46,010 bases of DNA from Marinitoga sp. 1197 (GTDB lineage: Bacteria > Thermotogota > Thermotogae > Petrotogales > Petrotogaceae), in the NCBI RefSeq assembly GCF_001021165.1, contig NZ_AZAY01000027.1:1-46010 (forward strand), read 5' to 3'. Position numbers and translations under genes: made by a program. The notes beneath the pieces were generated by a model. That model had not been told where the DNA came from. It made no database searches and saw only the letters and a program-made list of their open reading frames with translations. Of this stretch, positions 1 to 8,139 are shown piece by piece; positions within the stretch are counted from its first letter, which is position 1, and each line of letters starts with the position of its first letter.

Positions 1-2
1 TA

Positions 3-416
3 TCAGATGGAGAAATAAAAAGCTTTGCCAAAGAAATAGAAAACCTATTGAGCAAAATGGACAACAGAATATTCATGGGATTAGATGAAAAATACATAAA
101 AGCGATAATGTATAGTTATCTAATACTAACGCCATATGCAATGGTAAAAATGGAATATCCAGTAGAAAATGGGTATATAGACATAGCAATGTTCAAAAGA
201 TACGAAGAAGTACCATATGAAGCAATAATAGAAGTAAAATACATAAAACAAAAAGAATACACAGAAGAAAAATTAAAAAGGAAAATAAAACAGGCAAAAG
301 AACAAATAGAAAAATACAAGAAATCATATGAATTGGATTATAAAAGAGAAGACTTAAAAAAATTCATAGTTATTTTTGTTGGTAAAGAAGCAAAGTATAT
401 TGAGGAAGTAAAATAA
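3..416 (+). CDS. AAA-ATPase-like / PD-(D/E)XK nuclease family protein, C-terminal part (5' end outside window)
   Basis: The reading frame is open from the window edge, so only the C-terminal ~137 residues are present. It matches the C-terminal nuclease-like module (PDDEXK_9, formerly DUF1703) of large proteins that begin with an AAA-ATPase-like domain. The visible signature is YIDIAMF followed by EAIIEVKYIK, that is the D-x(n)-E-x-K pattern of PD-(D/E)XK folds, then a charged helix. The family is multi-copy in Thermotogota and Bacteroidetes; its cellular role is not established. The coding strand is very rich in A. A hairpin terminator begins at the stop codon. A gene of the same family starts at the other end of the window (45392). 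Confidence 0.75.
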   Translation, partial: SDGEIKSFAKEIENLLSKMDNRIFMGLDEKYIKAIMYSYLILTPYAMVKMEYPVENGYIDIAMFKRYEEVPYEAIIEVKYIKQKEYTEEKLKRKIKQAKEQIEKYKKSYELDYKREDLKKFIVIFVGKEAKYIEEVK

Positions 417-440
417 ATCGGGCATTTCGCCCCGATTTAT
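413..440. terminator. Bidirectional intrinsic terminator
   Basis: The arms AAATCGGG (415-422) and CCCGATTT (431-438) form an 8-bp stem with an 8-base loop between two convergent genes. T-rich sequence follows on the right and A-rich sequence precedes on the left, so it can serve both strands. Confidence 0.75.
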
Positions 441-454
441 TATTAAATATCCTT

Positions 455-772
455 TTATTTCTCTTTTACTTCTATTATAATTTCCAACTTCAGTGCTTGA
501 TCTCTAAAATTTGGCGGATTTTTTTTCCACATTTCAAATTTTTCTTTGCTTTTGTCAATATATTCTTCGTAACATAATTCACAACTGCCAGAACGATAGA
601 ATTTCAAAAATCTTATACTATCTTCATTTTCTATGAGACTATAAGCTTCATCTTCCTCATCAAATAAAACTTTTTTCATTAAGTCTAAAGCATTTTTATC
701 TTTTATTTCATCTTTAAAATATTCTTCAACTGCTTTATAATTTTCTAATCTTTTAAATACTCTTTTATGCAT
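455..772 (-). CDS. Conserved hypothetical protein, 105 aa
   Basis: I do not recognise this family. The protein is small, highly charged and without signal peptide or membrane segment, so it is probably cytosolic. It has one CxxC pair (CELC, about residue 65) and is otherwise helical in appearance, ending in a beta-like stretch with EIIIEVKEK. The start is supported by an AGGAGG ribosome binding site eight bases upstream of the ATG. It is the last gene of the minus-strand run SBP - HD-GYP - rodA - rlmH, starting 9 bases after rlmH ends, so it is almost certainly cotranscribed with rlmH. No function is proposed. Confidence 0.7.
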   Translation of the reverse strand: MHKRVFKRLENYKAVEEYFKDEIKDKNALDLMKKVLFDEEDEAYSLIENEDSIRFLKFYRSGSCELCYEEYIDKSKEKFEMWKKNPPNFRDQALKLEIIIEVKEK

Positions 773-781
773 AGCTACCTC

Positions 782-1246
782 CTAATAATGATATTTTTCA
801 TTGTTATTTATTTTAAATGCTCTATATATTTGCTCTAATAATAATAAAACTGCCATTTCATGTGTAAAGGTCATATTTGAAATTGAAAGCAAAAAATCCG
901 CATTTTTTTTGATATATTCATGATGTCCTAAAGGTCCTCCTATAAAAAATGATATATTTTTTCTTCCTATTCTCCATTTTTCAATCTTATTTGCAAAATC
1001 TATTGAACTTAATTGTTTTCCTTTTTCATCCAGAACAACTTTAAAAACTTGGGGTAAAAAATATTTTTTTAATTTCATTTTATCCTGATTTTTATATTCT
1101 TCAACTGTTATTTTATTTAAATCATTTGATAATGGTAACTCTACCAATTCAATTCTATCATATTTTTTATTCCACTTTAAATATTGTTCTATTCCCATTT
1201 TTATAAACTTTGTTTTGGGTTTTCCTATGACATATACTTTTATCAT
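782..1246 (-). CDS. rlmH: 23S rRNA (pseudouridine-1915 N3) methyltransferase RlmH
   Basis: RlmH is a small SPOUT-class SAM methyltransferase that modifies pseudouridine 1915 in helix 69 of 23S rRNA and acts as a dimer on assembled ribosomes. The 154-residue protein has the family length. It starts with the strand IKVYVIGKPK and has the SAM-binding turn FIGGPLGHH in the C-terminal half. It ends with the knot helix EQIYRAFKI plus a Y-H-Y terminus like the conserved YH end of the family. An ATG nine bases further upstream (1255) overlaps the AAGGATG ribosome binding site, so the inner ATG at 1246 is preferred. It lies between rodA and the small hypothetical in one operon. Confidence 0.95.
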   Translation of the reverse strand: MIKVYVIGKPKTKFIKMGIEQYLKWNKKYDRIELVELPLSNDLNKITVEEYKNQDKMKLKKYFLPQVFKVVLDEKGKQLSSIDFANKIEKWRIGRKNISFFIGGPLGHHEYIKKNADFLLSISNMTFTHEMAVLLLLEQIYRAFKINNNEKYHY

Positions 1247-1273
1247 TAAAATCATCCTTTATTCTTTAGTTTT

Positions 1274-2386
1274 TTATTCATTATCCAGATAATTATTCTC
1301 AGTAAACATTTCTGTTGTCGCAATTCCTTTTGTTACCAATCCCAATAAAAAGGAAAATGTTATTATTTGACTTCCACCATATGAAATTAATGGTAAAGGT
1401 ACCCCTGTAACAGGCATTATTCCAAGATTCATACCAATGTTTTCATATACGTGCAAATATATAATTACTATTGTCCCAAAATATATATATTTCCAAAATT
1501 TTCTTTCTGTTTTTTGAGCATATATATATAATCTATAAATTAATAAACCATATAAAAATATAATCAAAATGATTCCTAAAAAACCTAATTCTTCACCAAT
1601 TACTGCTGTTATAAAATCATTGTGATCTTCTGGAACAAAGTTTGATAGGTTCATAAATCCATTTAAATAACCTTTTCCAAATAACCCACCTGATCCTATT
1701 GCTTTAACTGCTTGTAATGTGTTATAAGCCACACCAGCTGCATTTTTTTCTGGAAACAAAAAACCTATTATTCTTGCTCTTTGATAGTCTTTCATAAAAT
1801 AAAATGCAAATGGCATTGAAAATAACATTAAAAATAAAGATGTTTTCCAGGTTTTTTCATGTTGTCCTGAAACATATGTCAATAAAAACCATAATGTAAA
1901 GGTGAATAATGTCATACCTAAATCAGGTTGTTTAAAAATCAATGCAAGACCTATTAATGTTGTAAAGGATAATATATAGTATGCTTTTTTATTTTTTTCT
2001 GATAAATATTTTGCTAAAATAATTAGCGTAAATATTAAAAATAAGTGAGAAGGTTGAATTCCAACCGGACCTATTCTTATCCAGCGTCTGGCACCATATC
2101 TTGCCCGTTCAAAAAACAATACATATATTAATAATAATAATGTTATACCATATAAATGAGGTATTATACTTTTCAAAATTCTTTCTTTCAAAAAATATGT
2201 AAAGAAAAAAACTACTATTCCTAGAATGGAAAAGATTATTTGTTTATAATAATTATCCTCTATATATTCACCATAAGTCGCTGTTCTTACCATAAAAATA
2301 CCTATAATCAATAAAGAAATATATATTAAAGGAACAATATATTCAAATCTTCTCATTCTTTCAAATGGCTCTACCTTTATTTTCAC
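1274..2386 (-). CDS. rodA: Rod-shape-determining SEDS peptidoglycan polymerase RodA
   Basis: This SEDS-family (FtsW/RodA/SpoVE) integral membrane glycosyltransferase polymerises lipid II during lateral wall growth. At 370 aa it has the family length with about ten membrane helices. Recognisable motifs are KQPDLGMTL (residues ~155-163), the loop VPEDHNDFI, and VPLPLISYGGSQ near the C-terminus, equivalent to the conserved P-x-S-x-GGS signature. The start codon is GTG with a GAGGAGG site upstream. The GTGA at 2383-2386 overlaps the TGA of the HD-GYP gene, giving translational coupling. RodA rather than FtsW is chosen because of the overall similarity; no partner PBP2 or mreB is in the window. 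Confidence 0.9.
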   Translation of the reverse strand: MKIKVEPFERMRRFEYIVPLIYISLLIIGIFMVRTATYGEYIEDNYYKQIIFSILGIVVFFFTYFLKERILKSIIPHLYGITLLLLIYVLFFERARYGARRWIRIGPVGIQPSHLFLIFTLIILAKYLSEKNKKAYYILSFTTLIGLALIFKQPDLGMTLFTFTLWFLLTYVSGQHEKTWKTSLFLMLFSMPFAFYFMKDYQRARIIGFLFPEKNAAGVAYNTLQAVKAIGSGGLFGKGYLNGFMNLSNFVPEDHNDFITAVIGEELGFLGIILIIFLYGLLIYRLYIYAQKTERKFWKYIYFGTIVIIYLHVYENIGMNLGIMPVTGVPLPLISYGGSQIITFSFLLGLVTKGIATTEMFTENNYLDNE

Positions 2387-4422
2387 AGATATTTCCTCCT
2401 CAAAAATTCAATAAATTTAGATGCCAAAATAGGATCAAATTGTGTTCCTTCATTTTTTCTGATTTCTTCTATTATTTCTTCAATACTCATTTCTTTTTTA
2501 TACGGTCTTTCTGTTCTCATTGCATCAAAACTATCTGCAAGAGATATTATTCTAGAAAAGTATGGTATATTTTCTTCTTTTAAACCATCTGGATAACCTG
2601 TACCATCCCATTTTTCATGATGATGTCTTACTATTTTTGTATATTCTAAAAGATATTCGCTACTGGAAAGTATTTCATAACTTTTTATTGGATGTTCTTT
2701 TATTATTTCATATTCTCTATCATTTAATTTTCCTGGTTTGTTTAAAATAGTTTGAGGAATAAAAAATTTACCTATATCATGTGTTATACTTGCCCAATAT
2801 ATTTTCCTTATTTCTTCTTTATTTAAATTCAAAAATTCTGCAAATTCTGTTGCGTACTTGGCAACTCTCTCAGAATGACCTTTGGTATATTTATCATAAT
2901 ATTCTAGTGCTTTAATAAGCGCTAATATAATATTTTTATGTAACTTTCCCTCTTCCTTAGACAATCTTTTTAATCTTATAAATGCAGATGTAAGACTGCT
3001 CAATGTTTCAACAAATTTTATGCTCTCATCTGAAATCTCAACATCTTCATCAGTATCAAGAGAAAGTTGACCAATTATAACTCCTTTTATTTTTAATGGT
3101 GACATTATACTTTTTCTTATTGACATACTTGCATTTTTCACTATTTCTAATGTTCCATCATCTAAAAGTTTTTTATCTTTTTGTATAATATTATCCATTA
3201 CTTTGGTTTTTTTTGCGTATATAAAATTATCTTCAGATAAATTAACTTTTTTTAAAATTTCGAAATTGTGCCCATATGTTGAAATAAATTTCCAATTATT
3301 TTTATCTTTAATGGCAATACTGCCATATTTCACTTCAGGGATACTGCTTATTGATATTTTTAAAAATTCATCAAAAAATGTTTTTTCATCTATATTTTCC
3401 AAACTAATTTTTCCAATTATCTTAATAATGCTCTCAAACTTGTTTATATATTCTTCCAATCTTCTATTTGTTTCTATTAATTCTTCATTCATCGCATGTG
3501 CTTCTTCATATGCTGATTCTAACTCAATTTTATCATTATTTATTCTATACATCATCTTATTAAATGCTTCTCTTAAAATTTCGAATTCATTTATTTTAAA
3601 TTTTTCAGTATATAACTCTTCTTTTCCTTTTTCTAGATGTTCCGAAAAAAATTTTACAGGATTTATAATACTCTTTTCTAAAAATCTAATAAAAAGATTT
3701 TTTACTATATAATAAAATAGAATCACTATAAAAAATAAGCTCAGGGATACTTTAAAAAATGAATAAATCTTTTCTTTAAAATTAACAATATAATAGTATT
3801 TTTTTGAATAAAATATAAAATTTTTGTACATTACAAATTTTTGAATAGGTTTATTCAAAGTAATTTTTTCATCATTTAACAAAAGATTTTTTATTTGACT
3901 CAGTATAGCTTCTTGATTTATCTCAAAAATCAAAAGGCCCTGAAATATTTTCTGATTAGAAATTAGTTCATAAAAATACGGAACTATATAATACGAACTA
4001 TTGTCAATATTAATTTGAATATATTTCTCTTTTTCTAATTCATTTAACTTATTTTTTATTTCCAACTTTAGATTATTACTCAATTTCTTTTTTGGATATG
4101 TTTTATCAATTATATCAACATACGGCTTATAGTCAATGATTGATACTATATATTTATTACTATTTACTATATCTTCTAAAATTTTTTGAGAATTAACAAC
4201 ATAAGCATACGAATTGGTTATCAATTTTATATTGTTAAAAATCAAATCCTCTTGGATTTTTATTGTTTTTAATATTTTTTTATATTGTATATCCATTCTT
4301 CTTTCCGCATCAAAATAAATAATGTGGAAGGTAAATATTACCCACATTAAATAAAGGATTAAAAATAAAGATAAAAATATTAGTTTTATGTTGTTTTTAA
4401 ACCATTTTTTTAAAGAAATCAT
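2383..4422 (-). CDS. Membrane sensor GAF - HD-GYP cyclic-di-GMP phosphodiesterase
   Basis: A 679-residue sensor enzyme predicted to hydrolyse c-di-GMP. Order of parts: membrane helix ~12-33, an extracytoplasmic sensory region ~35-220, second helix ~222-242, HAMP-like linker ~245-295, coiled coil with EELIETNRRLEEY ~310-335, GAF domain ~345-480, then HD-GYP ~490-679. The catalytic signature is intact: HD at residues 548-549 (THDIGKF), the paired histidines in VRHHHEKWDGTGYP, and the LADSFDAM helix. An AGGTGATT site precedes the ATG, which directly abuts the stop of the solute-binding protein gene. The GTG of rodA overlaps its stop. The context suggests the binding protein upstream delivers the signal to this enzyme, but that is inference. 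Confidence 0.9.
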   Translation of the reverse strand: MISLKKWFKNNIKLIFLSLFLILYLMWVIFTFHIIYFDAERRMDIQYKKILKTIKIQEDLIFNNIKLITNSYAYVVNSQKILEDIVNSNKYIVSIIDYKPYVDIIDKTYPKKKLSNNLKLEIKNKLNELEKEKYIQINIDNSSYYIVPYFYELISNQKIFQGLLIFEINQEAILSQIKNLLLNDEKITLNKPIQKFVMYKNFIFYSKKYYYIVNFKEKIYSFFKVSLSLFFIVILFYYIVKNLFIRFLEKSIINPVKFFSEHLEKGKEELYTEKFKINEFEILREAFNKMMYRINNDKIELESAYEEAHAMNEELIETNRRLEEYINKFESIIKIIGKISLENIDEKTFFDEFLKISISSIPEVKYGSIAIKDKNNWKFISTYGHNFEILKKVNLSEDNFIYAKKTKVMDNIIQKDKKLLDDGTLEIVKNASMSIRKSIMSPLKIKGVIIGQLSLDTDEDVEISDESIKFVETLSSLTSAFIRLKRLSKEEGKLHKNIILALIKALEYYDKYTKGHSERVAKYATEFAEFLNLNKEEIRKIYWASITHDIGKFFIPQTILNKPGKLNDREYEIIKEHPIKSYEILSSSEYLLEYTKIVRHHHEKWDGTGYPDGLKEENIPYFSRIISLADSFDAMRTERPYKKEMSIEEIIEEIRKNEGTQFDPILASKFIEFLRRKYL

Positions 4423-5103
4423 CTAATCACCTATTAATTTATTCCTTCTATATTTTAGTATTAAAGGATTTATTTTTTTTAATAATTTTTCTGATCTAGC
4501 TCCTATACCTACATCACTTTTTGTTAAAGGCTCGCCATATATTTCAACAGGAAATTTTTTCATCAAATATATTGCATTCACCAAATCAAAAAAAGCTCCA
4601 TCAACTTTTTTGTTTAAAACAGCATTTAAACATTCTTCATTGGTTTTATATATAGTATAAATAATATCTTTTCCAGATTTTTTCCATTTTAAAACAGTTT
4701 TATAACCAGTAGAATCTTTTTTTACAGCAAAAGTTTTCAATTCATTATTTTTATTATCTTTTAATTTTAGAATAACGAGACCTGTTGTTAAATAGGGTAT
4801 GGAAAAGTTGATATATTTTTTTCTTTCAGTAGTTATGTGAATACCCCCTATTATAATATCCATATCATTCAATGCATTTTCTATTAGATCTGGAAAAGAA
4901 TAAATATATATATCGACCTTTTCATTTAAATCTTTAGAAAGCATCTTTATTATATCAATATCTATACCTTTTAACAAATATCCATTTGTGGTTTCTTCAA
5001 AGTAGGCATAAGGCTCTGTTAATGCTATTCCAACCTTTAATATAGGAAAAGATATTGTTGTAAGTAAAAGTAAAAGTACAATTACTATTAAAAACTTATT
5101 CAT
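4423..5103 (-). CDS. Periplasmic solute-binding protein (SBP_bac_3 type), stand-alone
   Basis: A secreted or lipid-free periplasmic binding protein of the amino-acid type (SBP_bac_3). It has a typical signal peptide (MNK followed by a hydrophobic stretch to about residue 18). The mature protein then opens with LKVGIALTEPYAYFEE, followed by GIDIDIIKML and DIIIGGIHITTERKKYINFSIPY, the classic first-lobe signatures. The family usually has about 240 mature residues; this one is 226 in total, slightly short. An AGGAAGGTGA site precedes the ATG. No ABC permease or ATPase lies nearby. It is instead the first gene of an operon with a membrane HD-GYP protein, so it may act as a signal-binding partner rather than a transporter component (inference). 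Confidence 0.85.
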   Translation of the reverse strand: MNKFLIVIVLLLLLTTISFPILKVGIALTEPYAYFEETTNGYLLKGIDIDIIKMLSKDLNEKVDIYIYSFPDLIENALNDMDIIIGGIHITTERKKYINFSIPYLTTGLVILKLKDNKNNELKTFAVKKDSTGYKTVLKWKKSGKDIIYTIYKTNEECLNAVLNKKVDGAFFDLVNAIYLMKKFPVEIYGEPLTKSDVGIGARSEKLLKKINPLILKYRRNKLIGD

Positions 5104-5133
5104 TTCTTCACCTTCCTAATTTTTTATATTACA

Positions 5134-5142
5134 ATTATATCA
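5134..5142 (-). promoter_or_regulatory. Extended -10 promoter of the SBP/HD-GYP/rodA/rlmH operon
   Basis: On the minus strand the sequence reads TGATATAAT, an extended -10 box about 30 bases upstream of the first gene. No good -35 box is seen, as is usual for extended -10 promoters. Confidence 0.5.
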
Positions 5143-5149
5143 TACTAAT

Positions 5150-5257
5150 TTTGATTATCTTAATATATAAAATGAATGCTGTAAAAAAAATTGTTTTTTT
5201 GACAATAATTTTAAAGATAAAAATCGGGCTACCTAAGTAAATTTGACTTTTTGGATA
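5150..5257. repeat. Degenerate copy of the palindromic element found at 30896-31095
   Basis: Bases 5228-5257 match the reverse complement of the left end of the 30896-31095 element at 26 of 30 positions, and all four differences are transitions. The similarity continues leftward through ATAATTTTAA (5206-5215). An A-run/T-run hairpin at about 5184-5204 resembles the element's inner hairpin, and sequence at about 5152-5180 resembles its other arm. The inner AGCCGTC/GACGGCT stem is missing, so this is an internally deleted, diverged copy. It occupies the intergenic space between divergent operons. Confidence 0.55.
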
Positions 5258-5273
5258 TTCTTAATGTTATAAT
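5243..5273 (+). promoter_or_regulatory. Promoter of the DUF2520-panB-birA-hpt operon
   Basis: TTGACT at 5243-5248 and TATAAT at 5268-5273 are separated by 19 bases, slightly long. The -35 box lies inside the end of the degenerate palindromic element. The ribosome binding site CAGGAGG follows at 5293-5299. Confidence 0.5.
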
Positions 5274-5304
5274 ATAAATGACAAAAAATTTTCAGGAGGT
5301 TATT

Positions 5305-6012
5305 ATGATAAATATTATTGGACCGGGTAGGGTTGGAAAAACTTTATTCAACTGTTTTAAAAAGAAAAATATTTCTATTAAATTATTTTCCAAAGATGAT
5401 GATAAAAGTAATATTTCTGGCATTGTTATAATAACAACACAGGATGAAAAAATTAAAAATGTATGGACTGAAATAAAAAATTACAATATAGAAGCGGTTG
5501 GACATTGCAGTGGTATTTTAGATTCAAATTTTTTTGGTGATATTCCTCATTTTTCTATGCATCCTAATTTCCCGTTTTCTTCACCCTTAAAATGTGATGC
5601 TTTAAAGAATATAGTATGGGGTATAGAAGGAAATTCTAAAGGAATTGAATATGCAAAAAATTTAATTGATATTTTAGATGGAAAATATGTTATAATACCA
5701 CAAAATAAAAAAGTTTTATATCATCTGGCTGCAGTTATAGCTTCTAATTTTTCTTATGGATTAATTAAAATGTCAAAGGTTTTATATAATGAAATTGAAA
5801 TTGATAATATTAACCATTTAATTGACCTTTCCATTATATCTTTAAATAATATAAAAGAAAAAGGTTTAAAAGGCGCTTTAACTGGCCCTGTTTCAAGAAA
5901 TGATTTATATACTATAAACAAAGAACGTGAAGAATTTAATAAAATTTTTGGAAATGTTGAAGTTTATGATTTTTTTATAGATTTACTCTATAAAATTAAG
6001 GAGGATGAATGA
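5305..6012 (+). CDS. Rossmann-like / DUF2520 protein, candidate ketopantoate reductase (PanG-type)
   Basis: A 235-residue protein with an N-terminal NAD(P)-binding Rossmann fold (IIGPGRVGKT, residues ~4-13) followed by a helical DUF2520 domain. The motifs GHCSG, FSMHPNFPFSS (about residue 85-95) and LTGPVSRND (~190-198) are typical of that family. The ATG at 5305 is chosen because CAGGAGG lies just upstream; an upstream in-frame ATG at 5278 falls on the promoter. The gene is followed two bases later by panB. Members of this family have been described as an alternative ketopantoate reductase (PanG), the step after PanB, so the neighbour supports that role here. The assignment is inference from family and context, and there is no panE in the window. 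Confidence 0.8.
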   Translation: MINIIGPGRVGKTLFNCFKKKNISIKLFSKDDDKSNISGIVIITTQDEKIKNVWTEIKNYNIEAVGHCSGILDSNFFGDIPHFSMHPNFPFSSPLKCDALKNIVWGIEGNSKGIEYAKNLIDILDGKYVIIPQNKKVLYHLAAVIASNFSYGLIKMSKVLYNEIEIDNINHLIDLSIISLNNIKEKGLKGALTGPVSRNDLYTINKEREEFNKIFGNVEVYDFFIDLLYKIKEDE

Positions 6013-6013
6013 T

Positions 6014-6829
6014 ATGAGTATAAAAAAAATACTAAAAATGAAAAATAAGGAAAAAATCGCAATGATAACAGCCTATGATTATATCAGCGCCAAAATTGCA
6101 GAAGCTGCTGGAATTGATATGATTTTAGTTGGAGATTCTGCCTCTAATGTTATGCTTGGTAATGAGGATACTATCAAAATAGGTATGGATGAAATGTTAA
6201 TTTTTATAAAAGCTGTAAAAAAAGGGGCTCCTAATACATTTGTTGTTGGAGATATGCCGTTTTTGAGTTATCAAATTTCTGAAAGTGAAGCAATAAAAAA
6301 TGCCGGATTAATATTAAAAGCTGGAGCTGATGCAGTTAAGCTTGAAGGAGGTTATAATGTTGCTCCTTTAATAAAAAAAATGGTAGAATTCGGAATTCCT
6401 GTAATGGGTCATATTGGATTTACCCCGCAATCATATAAACAAATAGGTATTTCTTCTAAAGGTAAAACTAAAACAGAAGAAGATTTACTTATAGAAAGTG
6501 CTGTTGCACTTGATGATGCTGGTGCATTTTCTCTTGTTTTAGAAATGGTTACAGAACCTGTTGCAAAAAAAATTACAGAATCTATTTCTATTCCAACAAT
6601 TGGCATTGGTGCTGGAAGATTTTGTGATGGGCAGGTGTTAGTATGGCACGATTTTCTTGGTCTGAATAAAGACTTTGAACCTAAATTTTTAAAAAAATAT
6701 TTGAATGGTTTTGATTTATTTAAAGAAGCTATTGAAAATTATTCGAAAGAAGTAAAAAATGGTATTTTTCCTGAAATAAAAAATGTTTTTAAACCCATTG
6801 AAGGCAGTGATCAAAATAATAGGAGATAA
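6014..6829 (+). CDS. panB: 3-methyl-2-oxobutanoate hydroxymethyltransferase PanB
   Basis: PanB transfers a hydroxymethyl group from 5,10-methylene-tetrahydrofolate to 2-oxoisovalerate, giving ketopantoate, the first committed step of pantothenate and CoA synthesis. The 271-residue length is typical. Visible motifs are the opening ITAYDY, the Mg-ligand aspartates in LVGDSASNVMLG and VVGDMPFLSY, the glutamate in VKLEGG, and GHIGFTPQS and IGIGAGRFCDGQVLV. The ATG at 6014 is chosen over that at 6005, because the latter lies within the AAGGAGG ribosome binding site. The 3' end overlaps the start of birA. Confidence 0.95.
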   Translation: MSIKKILKMKNKEKIAMITAYDYISAKIAEAAGIDMILVGDSASNVMLGNEDTIKIGMDEMLIFIKAVKKGAPNTFVVGDMPFLSYQISESEAIKNAGLILKAGADAVKLEGGYNVAPLIKKMVEFGIPVMGHIGFTPQSYKQIGISSKGKTKTEEDLLIESAVALDDAGAFSLVLEMVTEPVAKKITESISIPTIGIGAGRFCDGQVLVWHDFLGLNKDFEPKFLKKYLNGFDLFKEAIENYSKEVKNGIFPEIKNVFKPIEGSDQNNRR

Positions 6830-7553
6830 TATTATATATTTTGATACAATAGATTCAACCAATGCATACTTAAAAAAATACTGGAAAAAACTTCCTTCTG
6901 AAACTATAGTCTGGGCTTCTAAACAAACAGGTGGTTATGGTAGAATGAAAAGAAAATGGATATCCCAAAGGGGAGGTTTATGGTTTTCTGTATTATTTAA
7001 ACCAAAAAATCGACCCATGAATCCCTGGCATTATGTAAGGTTATACACCATGTCTATTAAATATGTTTTATCTAAATATAGACTTGAAACAGTTATAAAA
7101 TGGCCAAATGATTTATTGGTAAATAATAAAAAAATATGTGGTATTTTAGGCGAAGGAATATATGTCGGAAATAACATTTCTGCTATTATTGTTGGCATTG
7201 GACTAAATGTGAATAATATAATTCCAGACGATTTAAAAAACATAGCTACAAGCTATGTTGAAGAAAAAAACAAAGAGTTAAATCTAAAAAAGTTGTTAAA
7301 ACAGATTAATTCGACGGCATATTATAAATATTATCTAAAATATTTTAAAAAAGATAAAATTTCCATTTTCACAAAGTTATGGATAAAAAATCTTAACATT
7401 AGACATGGAGATTTTATAAAAATAATATCGCAAAGTATTGAAAAACGTGGTAAAATTGTTTCAATACATGGTGATTATTTGGAAATAGATTTTGATGGGA
7501 AAATTGAAAAAATTTATGCTGGTGAAGTTTCAGTAAGAAAGGAGAGGATTTAA
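6807..7553 (+). CDS. birA: Biotin--[acetyl-CoA-carboxylase] ligase BirA, single-domain type
   Basis: This enzyme activates biotin with ATP and attaches it to the carrier lysine of biotin-dependent carboxylases or decarboxylases. The protein is a group I ligase without the N-terminal DNA-binding domain, so it should not act as a repressor. Key motifs are the substrate loop DSTNAYLKKY, the biotinyl-AMP loop GYGRMKRKW, KWPNDLLVNNKKICGIL, and IVGIGLNVN; a small SH3-like C-terminal domain follows. The start is uncertain. GTG at 6807 gives an N-terminus with IIGDNIIYFD, which resembles other single-domain ligases, but has only a weak ribosome site. An ATT at 6831 has AGGAG five bases upstream, and ATG 6783 is also in frame. 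It overlaps panB and abuts hpt. Confidence 0.9.
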   Translation: MIKIIGDNIIYFDTIDSTNAYLKKYWKKLPSETIVWASKQTGGYGRMKRKWISQRGGLWFSVLFKPKNRPMNPWHYVRLYTMSIKYVLSKYRLETVIKWPNDLLVNNKKICGILGEGIYVGNNISAIIVGIGLNVNNIIPDDLKNIATSYVEEKNKELNLKKLLKQINSTAYYKYYLKYFKKDKISIFTKLWIKNLNIRHGDFIKIISQSIEKRGKIVSIHGDYLEIDFDGKIEKIYAGEVSVRKERI

Positions 7554-8084
7554 ATGGAGATTAATCCAAAAAAATTAAAGGTATTATTAACTGAAAAACA
7601 AATACTTGAAAAGGCAAAAGAATTAGGAAAACAAATAACTGAATATTATAAAAATATTGATGAAGAGATTGTTGCTGTATGTGCATTAAAGGGTTCTGTT
7701 CATTTTTTTTCTGATTTAGTTAAACATATAAATCATGATATGGTATATTATTTTGTAAGGGTTTCAAGCTATCATGGAGGTACATCTTCAACAGGTAAAA
7801 TAACCGTAAATAGCTGGACAAATGAACCACTTGAAGGAAAACATATACTTCTCATTGAAGATATTGTGGATACTGGCAATACAATTAGATTTTTAATCAA
7901 TGAATTTAAAAAGCAAAATCCTGCTTCAATAAAACTAACCTCTCTCCTTATAAAAAATGCTCATGATCACGGAATAAATGTAGACTTTCCCGGTTTTGAA
8001 ATAGATAATTATTTCGTTATTGGTTACGGACTTGACTACGAAGAAAAATATCGAAATTTACCATTTATTGGTTATGTAGAATAA
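7554..8084 (+). CDS. hpt: Hypoxanthine phosphoribosyltransferase
   Basis: A purine-salvage enzyme that converts hypoxanthine (and usually guanine) plus PRPP to IMP or GMP. It is 176 aa, the usual length. The PRPP-binding loop is LLIEDIVDTGNT (~residues 100-111). The early CALKGSVHFF segment and the C-terminal DYEEKYRNLPFIG are standard HPRT signatures. The ATG directly follows the birA stop, with AAGGAGAGG as ribosome site inside birA. The next gene, a purine nucleoside phosphorylase, acts one step earlier in the same salvage route. Confidence 0.95.
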   Translation: MEINPKKLKVLLTEKQILEKAKELGKQITEYYKNIDEEIVAVCALKGSVHFFSDLVKHINHDMVYYFVRVSSYHGGTSSTGKITVNSWTNEPLEGKHILLIEDIVDTGNTIRFLINEFKKQNPASIKLTSLLIKNAHDHGINVDFPGFEIDNYFVIGYGLDYEEKYRNLPFIGYVE

Positions 8085-8090
8085 TATTTG

Positions 8091-8099
8091 TGATATAAT
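8091..8099 (+). promoter_or_regulatory. Extended -10 promoter upstream of the purine nucleoside phosphorylase
   Basis: The sequence TGATATAAT lies 41 bases upstream of the start codon. It is followed by an A/T-only inverted repeat (8095-8103 with 8115-8123). The -35 region is poor (TTGGTT at 8068-8073 with a 20-base spacer). Confidence 0.35.
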
Positions 8100-8139
8100 A
8101 ATAATATATAATGTTATTATTATCTCTGGAGGTGTTTTT

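Noticed and set aside
8095-8123. Terminator formed by the A/T-only inverted repeat before pnp
   Set aside because: The stem has no G or C pairs and overlaps the -10 box, so it is unlikely to end transcription.
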